Source: an uncultured Gammaproteobacteria bacterium (GTDB lineage Bacteria > Pseudomonadota > Gammaproteobacteria > Ga0077536). Taken from it: DNA of 10,744 nucleotides. This document shows positions 1-5,959 of this stretch, piece after piece. The notes beneath the pieces were generated by a model, which did no database searches, had not been told where the DNA came from, and saw only the letters and a program-made list of their open reading frames with translations. The DNA is taken from positions 1 through 10,744 of the forward strand of contig CAIPNE010000261.1 in assembly GCA_903866355.1 (NCBI GenBank), given 5' to 3'. Every line of letters starts with the position of its first letter. Position 1 is the stretch's first letter. A program made the translations under genes and the position numbers.

Positions 1-211
1 CGCCCGGCTTGCCCGTGGCGCGGGCATAGCCATCCGCAGCGTGGGTCGCGCCCTGTTCGTGGCGGACCAAAATATGTTTGATTTTTTCTTGCTGGTGGAG
101 GGCGTCGTAGATGTGGAGAACAGCGCCACCCGGATAGCCGAACAGAAACTCTACGCCTTCGTCGATTAGAGCGCGGACTAGGATGTCGGCGCCCCGGATT
201 GGATCACTCAT
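1..211 (-). CDS. ilvB: Acetolactate synthase large subunit, N-terminal part (cut by window edge)
   Basis: Acetolactate synthase (acetohydroxyacid synthase) is a ThDP- and FAD-dependent cytosolic enzyme. It condenses pyruvate with pyruvate or 2-oxobutyrate, the first common step of valine, leucine and isoleucine synthesis. Only the first 70 residues lie in the window; the gene runs off the left edge. Visible are the start of the ThDP pyrimidine-binding domain, the FGYPGGAVLHIYDAL block at residues 24-38, and RHEQGATHAADGYARATG at 50-67. E52 is the expected cofactor-activating glutamate. The ATG at 211 has a GAGGA Shine-Dalgarno sequence 7 bases upstream (219-223). Other ThDP enzymes such as glyoxylate carboligase share this fold, but the block wording fits acetolactate synthase best. 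The symbol could equally be ilvI or ilvG, because the isozyme cannot be told from the N-terminus. A small subunit and ilvC would be expected further left. Confidence 0.9.
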   Translation of the reverse strand, partial: MSDPIRGADILVRALIDEGVEFLFGYPGGAVLHIYDALHQQEKIKHILVRHEQGATHAADGYARATGKPG

Positions 212-218
212 GATGGAT

Positions 219-223
219 TCCTC
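219..223 (-). promoter_or_regulatory. Ribosome binding site of the acetolactate synthase gene
   Basis: GAGGA on the minus strand, 7 bases before the ATG at 211. It is one of the few strong Shine-Dalgarno sequences in this window and supports that start codon. Confidence 0.7.
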
Positions 224-251
224 ACTGGGTTGTAGTAAGCGCCGAGATTGC

Positions 252-285
252 CGCCTAACGACCGGGGTGACGGCAGTTGGAGGCG
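252..285 (-). promoter_or_regulatory. Stem-loop in the putative ilvB leader RNA
   Basis: Stacked inverted repeats form one hairpin. CGCCT (252-256) pairs with AGGCG (281-285). AAC (257-259) pairs with GTT (276-278). CCG (262-264) pairs with CGG (271-273). Small internal loops separate these stems, and there is a 6-base apical loop. It lies about 40 bases before the ilvB start and has no T-run, so it is not a classical terminator. It could be a regulatory or stabilising structure, or chance in GC-rich DNA. Confidence 0.3.
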
Positions 286-357
286 TTCTGTGCCAAGGAC
301 CTCTTGAGTCTGGCGCGGCGGTTTTCCAAGGCGATGGACTAGCGCCGAGGGGCTAGC

Positions 358-386
358 ACCATAAAGCGATTTGACCACTGGTTCAA
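358..386 (-). promoter_or_regulatory. Candidate sigma-70 promoter for ilvB
   Basis: On the minus strand, TTGAAC (381-386) and TATGGT (358-363) are separated by exactly 17 bases. Each matches the consensus at 4 of 6 positions. Transcription would begin near 350, giving an untranslated leader of about 140 bases before the ilvB start. This is inferred from spacing and sequence only. Confidence 0.35.
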
Positions 387-543
387 GACTGATCGTGATG
401 GCGCTGCACAGCCACCTCACGGGCGAAAACCAGCAAGCCGGCGCCCCGCGCCACCGGGCTGGCGTTGCGTGCCGGGCCGCGAGTGTCGAGAATGCGGCAA
501 CCTGCGGTGAACCCCCGCCACTCCCTGAATAGAGCCAAACCCC

Positions 544-2256
544 ATGCGAATTTCCAATCTCCTACTGCCCACTTTGCGCGAATCTCCCGCCGACGCCGAA
601 GTTATCAGCCACCAGCTCATGTTGCGGGCGGGAATGGTGCGCCAACTTGCCGCCGGCGTTTACACCTGGCTACCACTTGGTCTGCGCGTCTTGCGCAAAG
701 TGGAAACCGTGGTGCGGGAGGAGATGGAGCGCGCCGGCGCCCAGGAAGTGCTGATGCCCGGGGTGCTGCCAGCAGAGTTGTGGCAGGAATCGGGGCGCTG
801 GGACCACTACGGCCCGGAACTGCTGCGCTTCAGCGATCGTCACGAGCGCCCGTTTTGCCTAGGCCCCACACACGAAGAAGTGATCACCGACATCGTGCGG
901 CGCGAGGTCAAAAGCTATAAGCAGCTCCCGGTTAATTTCTACCAGATTCAGACCAAATTCCGTGACGAAATACGGCCGCGCTTTGGCATCATGCGGGCGC
1001 GCGAATTTCTCATGAAAGATGCCTATTCGTTCCATCTCGACCGCGCCTCGTTGGAAGAAACCTACCAACAGATGTACGCCAGTTACAGCCGTATTTTCGA
1101 GCGTATTGGCTTGTCGTGGCGCGCGGTATTGGCCGACACCGGCAATATTGGCGGATCGAAGTCCCACGAATTCCACGTGCTGGCCGACGCCGGCGAAGAC
1201 CTCATCGCCTTCTCCACTAGCGGCGACTTTGCCGCCAATGTCGAAATGGTGCCCGCCCCCGCACCAGCCGGTCCCCGCCCAGCGCCCCAGGCCAACCTGA
1301 GCGAGGCCGCCACGCCCACCCAGCATTCCATCGAGGAAGTGTCGAGCTTCCTCGGGGTTAGCGCCGCGCAATGTCTCAAAACATTGGTGGTCGCTGGCGA
1401 AAACGACACCTTAGTGGCGCTGGTGCTGCGCGGTGACCATGAGCTAAACGCGGTGAAGGCGCAGGCATTGCCAGCCGTGGCGAGCCCGCTGCGTTTTGCC
1501 AAACCGCCAGAAATTGCGGCCGCTTTTGGCTGCGGACCCGGCACCCTGGGGCCGCTTGGCTGCCCTATCACCCTCATCGTGGACCAAGCGGCGGCGCACG
1601 TAGCCGATTTTGTGTGCGGCGCGAATGTCGCGGGCAAGCACCTGCAGGGCGTGAACTGGGGCCGTGATTTACCCGAACCGCTGGTGGCTGATTTACGCAA
1701 TGTGGTGGCCGGCGATCCCAGCCCTGACGGGCAGGGCGAACTCGAAATCAAACGAGGCATCGAGGTGGGTCACATTTTTCAGCTGGGCACCAAGTACAGC
1801 GAAGCCATGAAAGCCACTGTGCTCGACGAAAAAAGCCGCGCTGTGACGCTCGAGATGGGGTGCTACGGCATTGGTGTCTCACGCATCGTGGCGGCCGCCA
1901 TCGAACAAAATCACGACGCCAAAGGGATAGTGTTTCCAGCCGCGATCGCGCCATTCACCATCGCCATTGCGCCCATCCATATGCACAAATCGGCCACCCT
2001 CCGCGCGGCGGCAGAAGCGCTTTACGTGCGGTTAAAGGCGGAAGGGCTGGATGTTTTGTTCTACGACCGCAACGAGCGTCCCGGCGTCATGTTTGCCGAT
2101 TTGGAACTCATCGGCATACCCCACCGCTTGGTGCTCGGCGACCGCGGGCTAGAGCGCGGCACGGTAGAGTACAAAGGGCGCACCGACGAGACGGCGCAAG
2201 ACCTGCCGCTGGAGGACGCCATCGCGCTGATTAAAAACCAGCTGCTGGCCGGTTGA
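544..2256 (+). CDS. proS: Proline-tRNA ligase (bacterial type with editing insertion)
   Basis: Cytosolic class II aminoacyl-tRNA synthetase that charges tRNA-Pro with proline using ATP. At 570 residues it is close to the E. coli enzyme (572) and aligns along its whole length. Order of parts: motif 1 region about 36-73 (AAGVYTWLPLGLRV); substrate-binding T109-H-E111; motif 2 at 139-155 (FRDEIRPRFGIMRAREF); YbaK-like INS editing domain about 235-395; motif 3 at 438-455 (GCYGIGVSRIVAAAIEQ); anticodon-binding domain about 470-570. K279, in CLKT, sits at the position of the editing lysine that clears mischarged alanyl-tRNA-Pro in E. coli, so editing is probably intact. The ATG at 544 matches the family N-terminus (MRxSxLLLPTLRExPADAE). 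Its upstream AGAG is only a weak ribosome binding site. It is divergent from ilvB and probably monocistronic, given the 189-base structured gap that follows. Confidence 0.98.
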   Translation: MRISNLLLPTLRESPADAEVISHQLMLRAGMVRQLAAGVYTWLPLGLRVLRKVETVVREEMERAGAQEVLMPGVLPAELWQESGRWDHYGPELLRFSDRHERPFCLGPTHEEVITDIVRREVKSYKQLPVNFYQIQTKFRDEIRPRFGIMRAREFLMKDAYSFHLDRASLEETYQQMYASYSRIFERIGLSWRAVLADTGNIGGSKSHEFHVLADAGEDLIAFSTSGDFAANVEMVPAPAPAGPRPAPQANLSEAATPTQHSIEEVSSFLGVSAAQCLKTLVVAGENDTLVALVLRGDHELNAVKAQALPAVASPLRFAKPPEIAAAFGCGPGTLGPLGCPITLIVDQAAAHVADFVCGANVAGKHLQGVNWGRDLPEPLVADLRNVVAGDPSPDGQGELEIKRGIEVGHIFQLGTKYSEAMKATVLDEKSRAVTLEMGCYGIGVSRIVAAAIEQNHDAKGIVFPAAIAPFTIAIAPIHMHKSATLRAAAEALYVRLKAEGLDVLFYDRNERPGVMFADLELIGIPHRLVLGDRGLERGTVEYKGRTDETAQDLPLEDAIALIKNQLLAG

Positions 2257-2282
2257 AGCCACGCGGGGAGCTGCACGCCCAG

Positions 2283-2312
2283 CGCCGTCGGTCAAACCCG
2301 GCGGCGACGGCG
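2283..2312 (+). terminator. GC-rich stem-loop downstream of proS, possible terminator
   Basis: CGCCGTCG (2283-2290) is followed 14 bases later by its reverse complement CGACGGCG (2305-2312), an 8-base perfect stem. It starts 27 bases after the proS stop codon, where a terminator would be expected. No T-run follows, so intrinsic termination would be weak; mRNA 3'-end protection is an alternative. Confidence 0.3.
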
Positions 2313-2342
2313 ACGGCCCTCGACCACCAACCCTAAGCTTCG

Positions 2343-2362
2343 CCGGTAACCACGGTTACCGG
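2343..2362. repeat. Perfect 9-bp inverted repeat (possible operator or hairpin)
   Basis: The arms CCGGTAACC (2343-2351) and GGTTACCGG (2354-2362) are perfectly complementary with only AC between them. The symmetry extends outward through a G/T pair to C2341-G2364. The site lies 81 bases before the wrbA start. A near-continuous palindrome of this size is typical of a dimeric repressor site, but it could also fold as a hairpin in RNA. The cognate protein, if any, is unknown. Confidence 0.45.
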
Positions 2363-2432
2363 TGGGTGCAACCCGCCGGCTGGGACTGTCTAAGCCAATC
2401 CCAGTCACCCGGGACGCACCCGTTTAACCGTT

Positions 2433-2437
2433 AAGGA
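2433..2437 (+). promoter_or_regulatory. Ribosome binding site of wrbA
   Basis: AAGGA, 8 bases before the ATG at 2446. Good match and good spacing; it fixes the start of the WrbA-like gene. Confidence 0.75.
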
Positions 2438-2445
2438 CTCCCCGC

Positions 2446-3027
2446 ATGTCAGAGGTTTTGGTGCTCTATTACAGTCGCCATGGGCACGTCGCCGCGATGG
2501 CCGATCACATCGCCCGCGGGATACTCAGCGTGCCCGGCAGCACGGCACGTTTGCGGACAGTACCGCCATGGGGTGCGGCGCCCGACGCCATTCCGGACGA
2601 CGGCCCGCCCTTCGTCACCAAAGACGATCTGCGGGACTGCGCGGGCCTGGCGCTGGGCTCACCCACCCGTTTCGGCAATATGGCCGCGCCCATGAAAGCT
2701 TTTTGGGATTCCACGACCGACTTATGGCTTTCTGGCGCGCTCATCGATAAACCCGCCGCGGTATTTACCGCCAGCGCCAGCCTGCACGGTGGGCAAGAAA
2801 GTACCTTACTCACGATGATGCTGCCCCTACTCCATCACGGCATGGTGATCGTAGGCCTGCCCTATAGCGAACCCGCCTTGCTCAGCACGACCACTGGCGG
2901 CACGCCCTATGGGCCCAGTCACGTGGCCGGGGCCAACGACGAGCGCGCGTTGAGCACCGCGGAACGTGAATTGTGCACAGCGCTGGGTCGCCGGCTCGCC
3001 CACCTCGCCGCGCGTCTGAGCGTCTGA
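2446..3027 (+). CDS. wrbA: WrbA-type NAD(P)H:quinone oxidoreductase
   Basis: Flavodoxin-like FMN protein of the WrbA family. Characterised members reduce quinones with two electrons from NAD(P)H, act as tetramers in the cytosol and limit redox cycling. At 193 residues it is close to the E. coli protein (198). The phosphate-binding loop is at residues 8-16 (YYSRHGHVA). The signature GSPTRFGNMAAPMKAFWDST is at 71-90. The flavin-site segments are ASLHGGQEST (111-120) and GTPYGPSHVAG (152-162). The start is supported by AAGGA 8 bases upstream. It follows proS on the same strand, but the long structured gap and its own ribosome site suggest separate control. It ends 13 bases from the convergent end of hda. 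Nothing in the gene shows whether it is stress-induced. Confidence 0.92.
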   Translation: MSEVLVLYYSRHGHVAAMADHIARGILSVPGSTARLRTVPPWGAAPDAIPDDGPPFVTKDDLRDCAGLALGSPTRFGNMAAPMKAFWDSTTDLWLSGALIDKPAAVFTASASLHGGQESTLLTMMLPLLHHGMVIVGLPYSEPALLSTTTGGTPYGPSHVAGANDERALSTAERELCTALGRRLAHLAARLSV

Positions 3028-3042
3028 GCGGCGGTCTCCGCT
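3027..3042. terminator. Small stem-loop at the wrbA/hda convergent junction
   Basis: AGCGG (3027-3031) and CCGCT (3038-3042) form a 5-base stem with a 6-base loop, bridging the two stop codons. It has no T-run on either strand, so it is at best a weak bidirectional terminator. It is listed because nothing else in the 13-base junction could end transcription. Confidence 0.2.
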
Positions 3043-3763
3043 AGTCTCCCAAGCGCAAAGTGGTGCGCACAAAAGGCACGGTGAGCACGCGTCCAGCGCT
3101 GTGCGCGGTGCGATCGAGTTCCTCGAGCGCCGTCTGTAAGCCCGCCCAATCGCGTGGCAGCCGTCGCAACAAGAATTGCGCCACGCCTTCGGACATCACC
3201 ATGCCGCGCCGGGCGGCAGCGTTCGTCAGGGCCCGATTTTTGTCCTCGTCACCCAGCGCCTCTAAGTGATAGATCAAGGACGCCGCCAGTCGGGATCGCA
3301 GGTCCGGCAGTGCAATGGGCAGCTCGTGCGGCGCGGCCGTCGCGCTCATCAGCAAACGCCGGCCGTTCAGTTGCAGGCGGTTGTAGAGATCGAATAAGGC
3401 CTGCGCCCAGGCAGGGTCGGCGGCGACGCACTCTAGGTCGTCCAAACACAGGGCCGCGAGGCCGTCGAGATCCTCTAACACCATCGGGCCATACCGCACC
3501 GCTTCACGCAGGGGCAAGTACATGGTGGGAACATCAGGGGTAACCACCGCCCCTACCGCCGCCTGCAGCAGATGCGACTTACCCGACTCCCCGCCACCCC
3601 AGAGCAACAGGCACCCAGGGCCAATACCGGCGGCCCACTGGGCGCAAGCGCGCGTGGCTTCTAGGTTGGGTCCAGCGTAAAAACTCTCAAAGCTCATCAC
3701 GGGTCGACGGAACAGGCCTAGCGTGAGTTGGCGCCAGTGTTCATCCGAGGTGTGGGCGTTCAT
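3041..3763 (-). CDS. hda: Hda, regulatory inactivator of DnaA
   Basis: AAA+ protein related to DnaA domain III. In E. coli, Hda bound to the DNA-loaded sliding clamp stimulates ATP hydrolysis by DnaA and so prevents re-initiation. At 240 residues it is of family length. The N-terminal clamp-binding motif is QLTLGLF (12-18); E. coli has QLSLPLYL. Walker A is GGGESGKS (56-63), Walker B is LCLDDLE (105-111). LPDLRSRL (152-159) carries R158 at the arginine-finger position, and the sensor 2 region is around R204. Ending in TVPFVRTTLRL is typical. There is no DNA-binding domain IV, which separates it from DnaA itself. Its ATG overlaps the permease stop codon by 4 bases (ATGA), so it is the last gene of the DUF2066-perM-hda operon and probably translationally coupled. 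The Walker A lysine is canonical, whereas E. coli Hda has arginine there. Confidence 0.95.
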   Translation of the reverse strand: MNAHTSDEHWRQLTLGLFRRPVMSFESFYAGPNLEATRACAQWAAGIGPGCLLLWGGGESGKSHLLQAAVGAVVTPDVPTMYLPLREAVRYGPMVLEDLDGLAALCLDDLECVAADPAWAQALFDLYNRLQLNGRRLLMSATAAPHELPIALPDLRSRLAASLIYHLEALGDEDKNRALTNAAARRGMVMSEGVAQFLLRRLPRDWAGLQTALEELDRTAHSAGRVLTVPFVRTTLRLGD

Positions 3764-4845
3764 TCGTCGGTTGGCGGCGCACCGGTATACAGCGCGCTAC
3801 GCTGGTAGTCGTTGCGCCAGTGGCGCAGCAGGACCACCACGGCGGCGGCCACCGGCAGGGCCAGCAACACGCCCACAAAGCCGAACAACTGACCACCAGA
3901 AAGCACGGAAAAAATGACCGCAACGGGGTGCAATCCAATGCGCTCGCCGACGAGCAGGGGTGAGAGCACCATGCCCTCTAGTGACTGCGCCACGCCGAAA
4001 ACACCCAAAACGGCCACCAGATGCCAGACGTCGCCAAATTGCAGCACCACGGCAATCCCGGCCAACAGCAGGCCCACGATAACGCCGAGATAGGGCACAA
4101 AACTCACCAGACCGGCGATAACGCCGATCGAGAAAGCCAGTTCTAAGCCCACAGCCCACAGCCCCAACGTGTAGGCGCACGCCATCACCGCCATGAGGGT
4201 TAGTTGGCCGCGCAGAAATTCGGCCAGCACGCTGTCAATTTCCTGAGCGATCGCCACGAGGCGTGGCTCGTAGCGGCGCGGCAGCAGTTTGCGAAACTCG
4301 GCCAGCAAAAAATCCCAATCGCGCAGCAAATAAAAGGTCACGACGGGCACCAACAGCACAAAGCTCAGCCAGCCCAGCAGCGCTTGGCTGGAGCGCCCCA
4401 GTTGAAGCAGCACATTGCTGGCCACCGTGGACACTTCACGCCAGTGCCCGGTGAGCTGATCGCGCAGCGCCGTGGCGTTTAAATCGAGTTTAAAATTGAA
4501 ATGCTGGGACAACCACGGCAGCACCTTCTCGTCCACATACACCAGCAAAGCGGGCAGTTTGCCAACCAGCACGGCCACCTGCTGTTCTAGCGCGGGCAGC
4601 ACGATGACCAACCCCAGCACGGCGGCGCACAGCATACTGACGAAGACAATCACCACCCCGGGCATGCGTGACAAACCCCGCCGTTCTAGGCGGTCTACCA
4701 AGGGGTCGCCCAGATAGGCCAGCAAGGCGCTGGTCAAAAACGGGGCCAACACGGGGCCGAGCAAATACAGCAGCCAAGCGAAGCCGCCAACCGCTGCCAG
4801 CATCCGCCATTGTTGGGAATCCGAAAGCTCGATCGGAGAATTCAT
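3760..4845 (-). CDS. perM: PerM / AI-2E transporter family membrane protein
   Basis: Integral inner-membrane protein of the AI-2E exporter family (PerM/YdiK/TqsA type). Members are proposed to export small molecules; the substrate cannot be read from the sequence. It has 361 residues from the chosen start. Hydrophobic segments lie near residues 17-45, 62-87, 155-175, 215-260 (probably two), 260-270, 278-292 and 306-340, with a soluble, charged stretch near 90-150 between early and late helices, as in the family. The FVPYLGVIVGLLLA block (249-262) corresponds to the conserved P-x-x-G motif. I chose the ATG at 4845, which overlaps the DUF2066 stop as ATGA. A GTG at 4857 in the same frame would add four residues (MGDP) and cannot be excluded. 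It is the middle gene of the operon and overlaps hda by 4 bases. PerM is preferred as the name because hda is adjacent. Confidence 0.9.
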   Translation of the reverse strand: MNSPIELSDSQQWRMLAAVGGFAWLLYLLGPVLAPFLTSALLAYLGDPLVDRLERRGLSRMPGVVIVFVSMLCAAVLGLVIVLPALEQQVAVLVGKLPALLVYVDEKVLPWLSQHFNFKLDLNATALRDQLTGHWREVSTVASNVLLQLGRSSQALLGWLSFVLLVPVVTFYLLRDWDFLLAEFRKLLPRRYEPRLVAIAQEIDSVLAEFLRGQLTLMAVMACAYTLGLWAVGLELAFSIGVIAGLVSFVPYLGVIVGLLLAGIAVVLQFGDVWHLVAVLGVFGVAQSLEGMVLSPLLVGERIGLHPVAVIFSVLSGGQLFGFVGVLLALPVAAAVVVLLRHWRNDYQRSALYTGAPPTDE

Positions 4846-5864
4846 GGGGTCACCCACTGGTAGATTGCTGGTTGATTGGGAAGTGGCGAGAGTTGAGGGT
4901 GTAGCAACAGGCTCTGTGCCAACGCCGGTAAGCCGCCACGCGCGGTCACCGTCAACTGGATTTGATCACCACTGACCTGTGCGACTTCCAAGCGTTGGAC
5001 GGCGTCCATTTCACGCAGGAGCCGCAGCATCTGGCCATAATCAGCGGCATTGCGCAGGCCCTGCACACGCAAGGTGAAGCTTGCCAGCGCGCCACCAAAA
5101 ATCGCCGGATCGGCGTAATGCGCAGCCACCCGATCGGCCGCGCGGTTAAGGGCGCCCCGCACGAGTGCCTCAAGGCTGGCGTCACTGGCAACCCAAGCCG
5201 TGGTTTGCGCATCGACAACCACCCGCCAGTCGCCCGTCCACTGGCCCTCAGGCGTGGCACGCAACACGCCGGCAAGTTGCGGCGCGGCACCACTCGGAAT
5301 CGGGTCACTGCCCAAGCCCAACAAGGCATCCAACCAAGCACCTGTGTCGGGGGTGGCCGGCGGGCGGGGCGCGGGCAAGCGCGTGAGTGGCAAACCCCGC
5401 GAGGCCGCCTGTTGGTCAATCGCCGTCACGACGGCGGCGTCTAATGGTAGGGGCTGACCAGCGGCGTCTATGCTCGCTAATCCCACCTGCAGACGGGGTC
5501 GCTCTTTTGCCCACAAGATAAAACCACGCTCGCGGAGTGCGGCCGCGAGTGCTGCCGGATCAAAATCTACCCGCAGCCGATAACCATCCACTGCGTTCCC
5601 CGTTTGGGCCTGCCCAACCACAGTGGCAAAACTGCGTGCCCGAGCGAGCAACGGGCGCGCGCGAGCATCGGTGGCGGTGGCGCTATTGCCGGTGAGCTTG
5701 ACCAAAACGACCGCCAGCGCCTGTACCACACCGCGGTCGGTGGCCGCGATCGAGCGGTCGCTGACCGGCACCTCGGTCCCATACAGCCCCTCCACAGAAG
5801 TGGCCATCGCGGGCACGCAAAGCAGCACGCCCAGTAACAGCGCAAAGGGTTGGCGGAAAATCAT
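4842..5864 (-). CDS. DUF2066 domain exported protein
   Basis: A 340-residue protein of unknown function, recognised as DUF2066 by its N-terminal block. After the signal peptide come LYGTEVPVSDRSIAATDRG (27-45) and VVLVKLTGN (52-60), then a domain with alternating strands and Ala-rich helices. Residues 1-21 form a signal peptide: R4, a hydrophobic run at 7-18, and an AMA cleavage site before T22. The mature protein is therefore expected in the periplasm. C16 does not sit in a good lipobox. Family members are found next to perM, hda and purM/purN in many Gammaproteobacteria; their role is not established. It is the first gene of the operon. The ATG at 5864 has no Shine-Dalgarno sequence and may be leaderless (see the promoter entry). 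I would not assign an activity. Confidence 0.88.
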   Translation of the reverse strand: MIFRQPFALLLGVLLCVPAMATSVEGLYGTEVPVSDRSIAATDRGVVQALAVVLVKLTGNSATATDARARPLLARARSFATVVGQAQTGNAVDGYRLRVDFDPAALAAALRERGFILWAKERPRLQVGLASIDAAGQPLPLDAAVVTAIDQQAASRGLPLTRLPAPRPPATPDTGAWLDALLGLGSDPIPSGAAPQLAGVLRATPEGQWTGDWRVVVDAQTTAWVASDASLEALVRGALNRAADRVAAHYADPAIFGGALASFTLRVQGLRNAADYGQMLRLLREMDAVQRLEVAQVSGDQIQLTVTARGGLPALAQSLLLHPQLSPLPNQPAIYQWVTP

Positions 5865-5870
5865 GGGGCG

Positions 5871-5899
5871 ACGCTAGGCAAAGGCGTATTTGAAGTCAA
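5871..5899 (-). promoter_or_regulatory. Candidate promoter of the DUF2066-perM-hda operon
   Basis: On the minus strand, TTGACT (5894-5899, 5 of 6 consensus) and TAGCGT (5871-5876, 3 of 6) are 17 bases apart. The -10 ends only 6 bases before the ATG at 5864, so transcription would start at or next to the start codon, giving a leaderless mRNA. That fits the absence of a Shine-Dalgarno sequence. The weak -10 keeps confidence low. Confidence 0.35.
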
Positions 5900-5959
5900 G
5901 GGAAGCGCCAAAGGGACCTCCAGTTTACGCCCCCCATGCCCCCCCGTTACCATGCCCAC

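Larger units (their letters stand above)
212..543. other. Divergent intergenic control region between ilvB and proS
   Basis: This 332-base gap separates two outward-reading genes and must hold both promoters. It contains a candidate minus-strand promoter (358-386), a branched hairpin in the resulting ilv leader (252-285), and a small GC-rich hairpin at 449-464 (stem CGCCA/TGGCG, 6-base loop). No clear promoter for proS stands out; a TAGAGC at 530-535 is at best a poor -10. I looked for a leader peptide rich in Ile, Val or Leu codons ahead of ilvB and did not find one. I also see no tRNA-like sequence. The open frames crossing the region have no ribosome binding site and no recognisable protein. 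Confidence 0.6.

Noticed and set aside
208..420. A 70-codon minus-strand frame ending at the ilvB start, considered as an ilv leader peptide
   Set aside because: It contains a few Ile/Leu/Val residues (SAITISLEPVV) but is long, lacks a ribosome site, and its first half lies upstream of the likely promoter -10.
465..920. A 151-codon plus-strand frame overlapping the start of proS
   Set aside because: Arg-rich low-complexity translation in an alternative frame of proS; no ribosome binding site.
1083..1760. A 225-codon minus-strand frame inside proS
   Set aside because: It is antisense to a certain gene, with a biased Ser/Ala/Pro composition, no ribosome site and no domain.
2257..2445. A small RNA gene or tRNA in the proS-wrbA gap
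   Set aside because: There is no tRNA landmark sequence and no promoter-terminator pair; the inverted repeats are reported on their own.
5936..5959. Upstream in-frame ATG for purM (adds MPPRYHAH)
   Set aside because: The extra residues are not family-like, and the ATG at 5960 gives the conserved N-terminus. There is no Shine-Dalgarno sequence at 5936.
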